DNA of 5,629 bases from positions 1-5,629 of the forward strand of contig JABDJM010000045.1 in NCBI GenBank assembly GCA_013002475.1, given 5' to 3'. Position numbers and translations under genes: made by a program. Within the stretch, counting starts at the first letter, position 1, and each line of letters opens with the position of its first letter. This DNA is from Saprospiraceae bacterium. Its GTDB lineage: Bacteria; Bacteroidota; Bacteroidia; Chitinophagales; Saprospiraceae. A model generated the notes under the pieces. It was not told the origin of the DNA, made no database searches, and was given only the letters and a program-made list of their open reading frames with translations. This document shows, in pieces, positions 1-4,951 of the stretch.

Positions 1-2066
1 TTACTCTGAGATTTCCTGTGCTCAAGAAGTTGGTCCAAATAGTCCAAAAAGGTCGGGTTGCCAAAAAGAGCCTCATCTTCCGTCCTGACCAAATCAATAA
101 ACTGATAATAGGACTCTTCCATTTGCAGGGGAGCGTTTTGATTTAGCCTAAGTGGCTTTTCCCAGGGAAAGTTAAAAAGCTGCAGAGCCTTCCAGGACTG
201 GATCTCGGATTCTACAAGAGAAAAAACTATTGAATTGATCCCATCTTGTTGGTTTAATTCCTCCAGCCACTTTGAAGTATTTTGATCCAGGAATGCTGTG
301 AATGAATCTCCGGAAGATTCCAGCATGATCTTATTGGCAGTATTCTGAATTTCAGATCTTGAAAAGTAAATCTTTGATAAAACCCGGTTTGCCGAAGTAA
401 ATTGACCGCCAAAACTCAGGCTGCTTTCGATCGAATTCCTATCGACCGAAACAACCGTTGTTGCGCCTGGCTCCAGAACAACAGGTATTTTTTTGCCATC
501 AATGATCAAGTCTGCAATTGTCTCACTCTGGATTTCCAAAGGATGAGAAAAGTTTCCCTCCGAATCCAATGTCAGGGATACCCTCTTCTTTTTCATTTGA
601 AGTTGGTCTGTCAGGATTTCAAGGAAAGCACCCCTGGTTGAGCCTCCTAAAATTTGACCACTTAATCTCCCCTCAAGATTGTTTTCCGTTAGTCTGTAGT
701 TATCCGTAAGATTTGGAAGTGGACCTGAAAGAATGGCTGTGTTGTTTATGTCAGGTATTGAGGGTGGCTCAATGATGGGTGGCTCCTCTCCAAAAAGGAG
801 GTTCACGTCGATACTTGAAAGGATCTGAGGTGACCGAAGATGTATTCCTTCGATTGCAGTGAGGTTTAAGTCATCATCTTCCATCACCAGGGAACGATAT
901 TCTCCTGCATCCTGAATGGCAGACATGCGTTCTTTTATTTCAAACCCAGGCAGGTCTGAATTCCAGTAATAATTTTTCGCTAATTGAAAGGCAAGCACCT
1001 TTCCGTGTAGAAGATCTACCAAACGTTCAGGAGTTGTTGAACTTATCCCTACCAGACCGGCTTCATTTGCATAGCCAACAATTCCCTCTCCGGTTTTAAC
1101 TTTCATCCACCTGCCTTCAACAAACTCATTTTCTATCTGAATTGATGAACGTATTTCTGAATAGTCCTTCAAATCCTTTACAAAACTCCCCCTTCCAAGG
1201 TTTGCCAAAACTGGAGATTGATCTGGGTGAGCAAGCACAAGCATCTGTGGAGCAACGACCTCAAGTTCTGAAAACTGCTTTACCAATGCTTCTCTTTGTG
1301 AAGGAGACTCCTTCCACAATTGGGAAAGCCTATCCAGAAAATTCCGGTAATTCTCAGATGAAAGCATCTCCACATTGTTCAACATGACCCTGGACAAAAA
1401 ACTGAAAAAATATGCTGGCAGCTGGTTAGTATAATCTCTGCCGGTCATAGCAGTTTTGACAAAAGGATATCTCAAAAGTTCGTATGCCCTCCAATAATCC
1501 AAATCTGTTTTTATAAACTGTCGGGTTGCAAGAGGAAGGTCTCTACCCCTTGACCAGGTTTCGAAATACCGTAGTTTGGTTTGATACACTCTTTCCAGAT
1601 AGGTCAGATATGCTGATGGTTCCCTTTCTACGATCTCCTGATTGAGCACCTCTTCAGAAAATTCCCGGAAAGCCAAAGTGGCATCAAAAAACCATTTGTT
1701 CTGGTTCGCCCCAGTTCCGGAAAAGGAGATGTTTTGAGCTGGGTTCAATGCATCAAATGTGATATTAAGAGAGTCCCCAGGGAAAATAAGTAATGGAATT
1801 ACAGTCCTTAGATATAGGATCTCAGCATTCAGGGGTTCAGTAAGCATAAACTGAGTGCCGAATCGATTGGCCTCATTCAGCTTGATCTCAAACTGGATCT
1901 CCTCATAACTGATCAGATCCTTATGGAAATGGAAGGAAATGTCTTCTGAATAGGCACTGGTTACCGTCCCATAAACCTGGGTAAGACTTCCCTGGCCCTC
2001 CAGGCTCTTTCCCCAACAGAGGGAGAAAAGGATCAAAAGGAGGATGTGTGTATTTTTCAAAGTCAT
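1..2066 (-). CDS. Secreted TlpA/DUF4369-like protein with duplicated module (3' end missing)
   Basis: The frame is open from an ATG at 2066 to the left edge: 688 codons plus two bases, with no internal stop. The gene continues outside the window; the TAA at 3-1 is out of frame. Residues 1-24 resemble a Sec signal peptide (hydrophobic core ILLLILFSL, about 8-16). Cys17 follows Leu, so a lipobox is unlikely, and a periplasmic or surface location is inferred. Residues about 30-250 and 464-683 are two copies of one module: a beta-rich part (IPLLIFPGDSL at 90-100, IPVVLEPGATT at 527-537) then a helical part (YWRAYELLRYPF at 191-202, SWKALQLFNFPW at 624-635). Between them lie an SH3-like stretch at about 297-342 (GRWMKVKTGEGIVGYANEAGL), a helical region and a Pro-rich linker (EEPPIIEPPS). 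The module resembles the N-terminal region of Bacteroidota TlpA-type proteins, so a thioredoxin domain may lie beyond the edge, but no CxxC is visible here. The start is supported by the signal peptide; I see no clear ribosome binding site. The reading frame is near certain, the family moderately so. Confidence 0.86.
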   Translation of the reverse strand, partial: MTLKNTHILLLILFSLCWGKSLEGQGSLTQVYGTVTSAYSEDISFHFHKDLISYEEIQFEIKLNEANRFGTQFMLTEPLNAEILYLRTVIPLLIFPGDSLNITFDALNPAQNISFSGTGANQNKWFFDATLAFREFSEEVLNQEIVEREPSAYLTYLERVYQTKLRYFETWSRGRDLPLATRQFIKTDLDYWRAYELLRYPFVKTAMTGRDYTNQLPAYFFSFLSRVMLNNVEMLSSENYRNFLDRLSQLWKESPSQREALVKQFSELEVVAPQMLVLAHPDQSPVLANLGRGSFVKDLKDYSEIRSSIQIENEFVEGRWMKVKTGEGIVGYANEAGLVGISSTTPERLVDLLHGKVLAFQLAKNYYWNSDLPGFEIKERMSAIQDAGEYRSLVMEDDDLNLTAIEGIHLRSPQILSSIDVNLLFGEEPPIIEPPSIPDINNTAILSGPLPNLTDNYRLTENNLEGRLSGQILGGSTRGAFLEILTDQLQMKKKRVSLTLDSEGNFSHPLEIQSETIADLIIDGKKIPVVLEPGATTVVSVDRNSIESSLSFGGQFTSANRVLSKIYFSRSEIQNTANKIMLESSGDSFTAFLDQNTSKWLEELNQQDGINSIVFSLVESEIQSWKALQLFNFPWEKPLRLNQNAPLQMEESYYQFIDLVRTEDEALFGNPTFLDYLDQLLEHRKSQS
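762..785. repeat. Short direct repeat encoding a Pro-rich linker
   Basis: GGGTGGCTC occurs at 762-770 and again at 777-785. On the minus strand the two copies encode the EPP units of the linker EEPPIIEPPS (about residues 427-436), which leads from the first half of the secreted protein into its second module. It is probably a small coding repeat with no separate function. Confidence 0.5.
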
Positions 2067-2095
2067 AGAACCAGTATTAATACGCCAAAAGCGCA
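2067..2095 (-). other. Short purM to secreted-protein gap with a palindrome
   Basis: Only 29 bases separate the purM stop from the next minus-strand ATG, and no U-rich terminator is visible, so read-through from purM is plausible. The gap contains the perfect 10-bp palindrome GTATTAATAC at 2074-2083. No Bacteroidota promoter element (TAnnTTTG) is evident. Whether the palindrome binds a regulator cannot be told from the sequence. Confidence 0.4.
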
Positions 2096-3316
2096 CTAAT
2101 ATTTCAGGGTTCCAAATGAACCCCGGATCTCGACATGCTCACCTTCGGCTTCTTCAACCCGGCCGATCACCTTCGCTTCCACTCCAAAGGTTTCTGAAAG
2201 CTGGATCAAATCGTGAGCATCAGATTCTGAAAGGTATATCTCTAATCGATGGCCCATATTGAAGACCTGGTACATCTCTTTCCAGTTACAATTACTCTCT
2301 TCCTTTATCATCTCAAATAAGTGAGGAACAGTAAAGAGATTATCCTTGATCACCCGTTTATTATTGATAAACTTTTTGACCTTGGTCTGCCCACCCCCGG
2401 TGCAATGGATCATTCCATGGATTTTGGATCTGTTCCCCCTCAGATAACTTGAAAGGATAGGCATATAAGTTCTCGTCGGAGACAGGAGCAATTTCCCAAC
2501 ATCAGTATGCAGGTTATCGATGGTAATTGAATCGGTCAGTTTTTGCAAACCAACATATACCACTTCCAGAGGCGTATTTGGATCAAAGGATTCAGGATAA
2601 CTTTCTGCATAGGCGAAATTTAGAACATCGTGTCTCGCAGAAGTTAACCCATTGCTCCCCATCCCACCATTATACTCATCTTCATAAATGGCTTTTCCAT
2701 AACTTGAAAGGCCAACTATAACATCTCCCGCCTGAATATCATTAATGATAAGATCCTTACGCTTCATTCTTGCAAAAGCAGTATAGCCTACGTCCAAGGT
2801 CCGGACGATATCTCCAACATCAGCAGTTTCACCTCCAGCTAAAATGACTTTCGGTCCATAAGGTTCTAACCGATTGATAAACTCGTTGGCTCCATTGATA
2901 ATCTCTGAGATCACCTCACCTGGGATCAGATGCTTATTACGTCCGATTGTAGAGGAAATGATAATATTGTCCACACAGCCCACACAGGCCATATCATCAA
3001 GATTCATGACCATGGCATCCTGAACGATGCCTTTCCAAACCGAAATGTCACCGGTTTCTTTCCAGTAGAGATAGGCCAGGCTGGTTTTTGTGCCAGCGGT
3101 ATCCGCATGCATGATATTGCAGTATTCGGGATCACCAGCGACAATGTCGGGAAGGATCTTACAAAAGGCTGTTGGATACAAACCTTTATCCAAATTTTTT
3201 ATCGCTGCATGTACTTCGTCCTTGGTTGCAGAAACCCCCCGGAGGTCATAATTATATTGTTCTTGCATATGGGCCCGCTTTGACATCAAAGGTAATTCTA
3301 TTGCAGGCATTTCCAT
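2096..3316 (-). CDS. purM: Phosphoribosylformylglycinamidine cyclo-ligase (AIR synthase)
   Basis: PurM closes formylglycinamidine ribonucleotide to aminoimidazole ribonucleotide using ATP, the fifth step of de novo purine synthesis, in the cytoplasm. The 406-residue frame carries the family landmarks in order: TAGTKTSL at 73-80 (matching GVGTKL of E. coli PurM), NLDDMACVG at 105-113, LAGGETADVG at 159-168, SNGLTSARHDV at 221-231, HCTGGGQTK at 304-312 and MYQVFNMGHRLEI at 348-360. The sequence follows the longer Bacteroidota form, with an insertion of the type AYLYWKETGDISVWKG. The gene looks complete and ends in TAG. The start is uncertain: in-frame ATGs lie at residues 1, 3, 11 (3286) and 17 (3268), none with a good Shine-Dalgarno. 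Family similarity begins near Y21-G27, and a terminator's U tract abuts the first ATG, so residue 11 or 17 is the more likely start. The secreted-protein gene follows after 29 bases on the same strand; the transporter diverges upstream. Confidence 0.96.
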   Translation of the reverse strand: MEMPAIELPLMSKRAHMQEQYNYDLRGVSATKDEVHAAIKNLDKGLYPTAFCKILPDIVAGDPEYCNIMHADTAGTKTSLAYLYWKETGDISVWKGIVQDAMVMNLDDMACVGCVDNIIISSTIGRNKHLIPGEVISEIINGANEFINRLEPYGPKVILAGGETADVGDIVRTLDVGYTAFARMKRKDLIINDIQAGDVIVGLSSYGKAIYEDEYNGGMGSNGLTSARHDVLNFAYAESYPESFDPNTPLEVVYVGLQKLTDSITIDNLHTDVGKLLLSPTRTYMPILSSYLRGNRSKIHGMIHCTGGGQTKVKKFINNKRVIKDNLFTVPHLFEMIKEESNCNWKEMYQVFNMGHRLEIYLSESDAHDLIQLSETFGVEAKVIGRVEEAEGEHVEIRGSFGTLKY

Positions 3317-3347
3317 AAAAAAAGAAAGCCACGCCTAAGCGCAGCTC
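3317..3347 (-). terminator. Intrinsic terminator directly before purM
   Basis: Read on the minus strand, GAGCTGCGC (3347-3339) pairs with GCGTGGCTT (3334-3326) around a four-base TTAG loop. The stem has nine pairs, including G-U wobbles that would be A-C mismatches in plus-strand RNA. It is followed at once by TCTTTTTTT (3325-3317), and the next base begins the first in-frame ATG of purM. Stem, tight loop and U run form a canonical Rho-independent terminator oriented toward purM. No minus-strand gene lies upstream of it in this window, so it should act on a purM leader transcript (attenuation) or end a small RNA. The fold was worked out by hand. Confidence 0.65.
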
Positions 3348-3372
3348 AATCAGTTTAAGGGATTTGGCTTTC
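3324..3372 (-). promoter_or_regulatory. Alternative pairing that competes with the purM terminator
   Basis: GAAAGCC (3372-3366 on the minus strand) is perfectly complementary to GGCTTTC (3330-3324), which overlaps the 3' arm of the compact terminator. The two pairings exclude each other. The alternative has a 35-base loop and still ends beside the U run, so it could be a second, weaker terminator shape and not a true antiterminator. Seven-base complementarity over this distance can arise by chance. Confidence 0.3.
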
Positions 3373-3450
3373 AAACGAAAACCTAGGGATTATAATGGAA
3401 TTATAATTTGTTGGTTTTTTGAGGTTATTAGCAAATAGGGTCTTTCGTTT
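3373..3450. repeat. 11-bp inverted repeat in the divergent intergenic region
   Basis: AAACGAAAACC at 3373-3383 is the reverse complement of GGTCTTTCGTTT at 3439-3450 apart from one bulged C: eleven Watson-Crick pairs, eight of them uninterrupted (AAACGAAA/TTTCGTTT). The 55-base spacer is AT-rich and holds the two ATTATAAT copies. The dyad could be a stem in an RNA read from either strand, or paired operator half-sites between divergent promoters. The sequence alone does not decide between these. Confidence 0.5.
3389..3407. repeat. Paired ATTATAAT palindromes, 11-bp period
   Basis: ATTATAAT, itself a perfect palindrome, occurs at 3389-3396 and 3400-3407, exactly 11 bp apart or about one helical turn. 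The second copy continues into TATAATTTG, which approaches but does not match the Bacteroidota -7 element TAnnTTTG (the spacing is one base too long). The position suits a promoter or a regulator site for one or both divergent genes. This is a candidate only. Confidence 0.3.
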
Positions 3451-3473
3451 TATCTTCCTCTCAGTATGCAAAA

Positions 3474-3491
3474 CCCGGGCCATTTCCCAGG
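3474..3491 (-). promoter_or_regulatory. GC-rich hairpin, stable on the minus strand
   Basis: On the minus strand CCTGGG (3491-3486) pairs with CCCGGG (3479-3474) around a six-base loop, with one G-U wobble. Outward pairs of GAG with TTT, including wobbles, could lengthen it to nine. On the plus strand the wobble becomes a C-A mismatch, so the structure favours minus-strand RNA, as the terminator nearer purM does. It is the only GC-rich island in this AT-rich gap. Confidence 0.35.
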
Positions 3492-3545
3492 CTCAAATGA
3501 ATAACAAGCTGCGTTGGAGTTTTTTTTGGCTATTTTTCCAATCAG

Positions 3546-3554
3546 AAAAGGGAG
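3546..3554 (+). promoter_or_regulatory. Purine-rich ribosome binding site of the symporter
   Basis: AAAAGGGAG ends three bases before the ATG at 3558. It is the most Shine-Dalgarno-like sequence at any start in the window, although the spacing is short. It supports the chosen symporter start, as does the N-terminus MKKIALHWQIIIGM, which begins as expected just before the first membrane segment. Confidence 0.45.
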
Positions 3555-3557
3555 CAT

Positions 3558-4877
3558 ATGAAAAAGATCGCATTACACTGGCAAATCATCATTGGGATGG
3601 TTGCGGGGCTTTTGTTCGGATATATTTTCCTCATAGCCGGAGGTAGCAAGCAATTTGTAACGGATTGGATAAGCCCTATTGGTGTCATTTTCATTAATCT
3701 GCTCAAGCTGATCGCGATCCCACTTATTATTGCCTCCCTGATCAAAGGGATCGCTGATCTTGGTGATATTAACAAGTTTTCACGGATAGGCGGTCGTACC
3801 ATCGCCATTTACCTGGCCACCACACTTATCGCAACCACAATCGGCCTGGCATTGGTCCATGTGGTTCACCCTGGGGTTGGTATCGATCAGACTACCGTTG
3901 AGCAGATGGCCGAAGCTAATGCCGGTACCGCTGCTTCAAAAATTCTAGCAGCTGGGGACGCTGCAGATAGAGGCCCCTTGCAGTTTGTCGTAGATCTAGT
4001 TCCAGATAACATTTTTGGCTCTCTTACCTCAAACAGCAACATGCTCCAGGTCATTTTCTTCGTGATCTTCTTTGGAGTTTGTCTACTCTTAATTGAGGAG
4101 AAGCAGGCCAAACCTGTAAAGGATTTTATCAATGGACTTAATGATGTGGTGTTAAAAATGGTGGACCTGATCATGTTGGTGGCCCCATATGCTGTTTTTG
4201 CTCTGATGGCCTCTCTTGTGGTCACTACAGAAAATCCAGACCTTTTTGTGGCCCTGGCTAAATATGCCGTGACCATCGTGGTAGGCCTCGCCCTGCTCAT
4301 TGGAGTATATACCATTTTGGTAAAAACTTTCACCGGAATGAATCCAGGCAAATTTTTTAGCGGCATCGGGCCTGCGCAGCTGGTTGCCTTTTCCACAAGT
4401 AGTAGTGCAGCTACGCTGCCAGTAACAATGGAAAGAGTTGAGGAGCATCTCGGTGTCCAAAAGGAAGTTACTTCATTTGTATGCCCCGTCGGTGCGACCA
4501 TTAATATGGATGGAACAAGCCTTTATCAGGCTGTAGCCGCGGTTTTTATCACTGAGGTTGTTGGATTCGATCTCGAATTCACAGATCTCCTTACCATTTT
4601 GGTGACTGCGACTCTTGCTTCCATTGGCTCTGCCGCTGTCCCTAGTGCCGGGATCGTCATGTTGGTCATCGTGCTGGAGGCTATTGGATTACCAGCTGAT
4701 AAACTTGCCATTGGTATCGCTCTGGTTTTCGCAGTAGACAGACCGCTGGATATGCTAAGGACCGTAATTAATGTAACCGGCGATGCAACAGTTTCTATGA
4801 TGGTGGCCAAAAGTGTTGGCAAATTGGGACCACCGGATGTCAAAAACTGGGACGACCATTACCAGGCACCCACCTGA
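3558..4877 (+). CDS. Dicarboxylate/amino acid:cation symporter (DAACS, SLC1 family)
   Basis: This 439-residue inner-membrane carrier should couple uptake of glutamate, aspartate or C4-dicarboxylates to Na+ or H+. The fold of eight membrane helices and two re-entrant hairpins is readable: TM1 about 8-28, TM2 41-64, TM3 79-104, a variable loop 105-150, TM4-6 about 160-256, HP1 with STSSSAATLP (279-288), TM7 with GATINMDGT (312-320), HP2 with SIGSAAVPSAG (355-365) and TM8 with DRPLDMLRTVINVTGD (394-409). D398, R401, N405 and D409 match GltPh D394, R397, N401 and D405. The retained R401 points to an acidic substrate, not a neutral one. N316 and D318 of the NMDGT sodium-site motif are present. The HP1 and NMDGT regions read more like eukaryotic EAATs than like E. 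coli DctA. Length is normal and the gene looks intact. It diverges from purM, and the M23 peptidase follows after 74 bases. Exact substrate and coupling ion cannot be assigned, so no symbol is given. Confidence 0.96.
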   Translation: MKKIALHWQIIIGMVAGLLFGYIFLIAGGSKQFVTDWISPIGVIFINLLKLIAIPLIIASLIKGIADLGDINKFSRIGGRTIAIYLATTLIATTIGLALVHVVHPGVGIDQTTVEQMAEANAGTAASKILAAGDAADRGPLQFVVDLVPDNIFGSLTSNSNMLQVIFFVIFFGVCLLLIEEKQAKPVKDFINGLNDVVLKMVDLIMLVAPYAVFALMASLVVTTENPDLFVALAKYAVTIVVGLALLIGVYTILVKTFTGMNPGKFFSGIGPAQLVAFSTSSSAATLPVTMERVEEHLGVQKEVTSFVCPVGATINMDGTSLYQAVAAVFITEVVGFDLEFTDLLTILVTATLASIGSAAVPSAGIVMLVIVLEAIGLPADKLAIGIALVFAVDRPLDMLRTVINVTGDATVSMMVAKSVGKLGPPDVKNWDDHYQAPT

Positions 4878-4903
4878 TCTTAAATTCTTTTTAACGGATC
4901 AGG
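4873..4903 (+). terminator. Weak hairpin overlapping the symporter stop
   Basis: CCTGATC (4873-4879) pairs with GATCAGG (4897-4903), and inside it TTAAA (4880-4884) pairs with TTTAA (4890-4894), leaving a five-base loop and a two-base CG bulge. The 5' arm contains the TGA stop of the symporter. No U tract follows at once; the nearest T-rich run is at about 4928-4939. It may slow 3' decay or terminate inefficiently, so read-through into the peptidase gene remains possible. Confidence 0.35.
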
Positions 4904-4951
4904 GCATAATAATTGACCCCATCTGATTGTTTGTTTTTTAAACCTTATTAG

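Larger units (their letters stand above)
3317..3557 (-). promoter_or_regulatory. Divergent intergenic region; candidate structured purM leader or small RNA
   Basis: This 241-base gap between divergent purM and the symporter must hold both promoters, but I find no exact TAnnTTTG element on either strand. What it does hold is structure. From purM outward there is an intrinsic terminator, an 11-bp inverted repeat around two ATTATAAT palindromes, and a GC-rich hairpin that folds best in minus-strand RNA. A segment CGCAGCT (minus strand, 3514-3508) is complementary to the terminator's 5' arm. Together these suggest a transcribed minus-strand leader of up to about 200 bases, or an independent small RNA. 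I do not recognise a known riboswitch class. Confidence 0.3.

Noticed and set aside
2027..2066. Lipoprotein signal (Cys17) in the secreted protein
   Set aside because: Leu precedes Cys where a lipobox needs Gly, Ala or Ser; an ordinary Sec signal peptide is more likely.
2930..3283. 117-codon plus-strand frame opposite purM
   Set aside because: It is fully antisense to conserved PurM motifs and shows no family features.
3439..3464. CTGAGAGG followed by ACCC on the minus strand, recalling the TPP riboswitch (CTGAGA ... ACCC)
   Set aside because: The other invariant parts of the TPP aptamer (GAACCTGATC and GCGTAGGGA) are not found downstream, and purM is not a usual TPP target.
3419..3646. Plus-strand 75-codon frame starting with TTG and overlapping the symporter start
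   Set aside because: It runs into the well-supported symporter in another frame, has no recognisable domain and covers the structured gap; probably chance.
3887..4501. 204-codon minus-strand frame opposite the symporter
   Set aside because: It lies wholly antisense to a conserved membrane protein; its low-complexity Ser/Thr/Ala composition is what the opposite strand of such a gene produces.
4904..4951. Possible Bacteroidota promoter (TTGAC at 4913, TTTG at 4930) before the peptidase gene
   Set aside because: The two elements are only about 10 bases apart and the second lacks TA at the right distance, so they do not fit the TTG / TAnnTTTG pattern.
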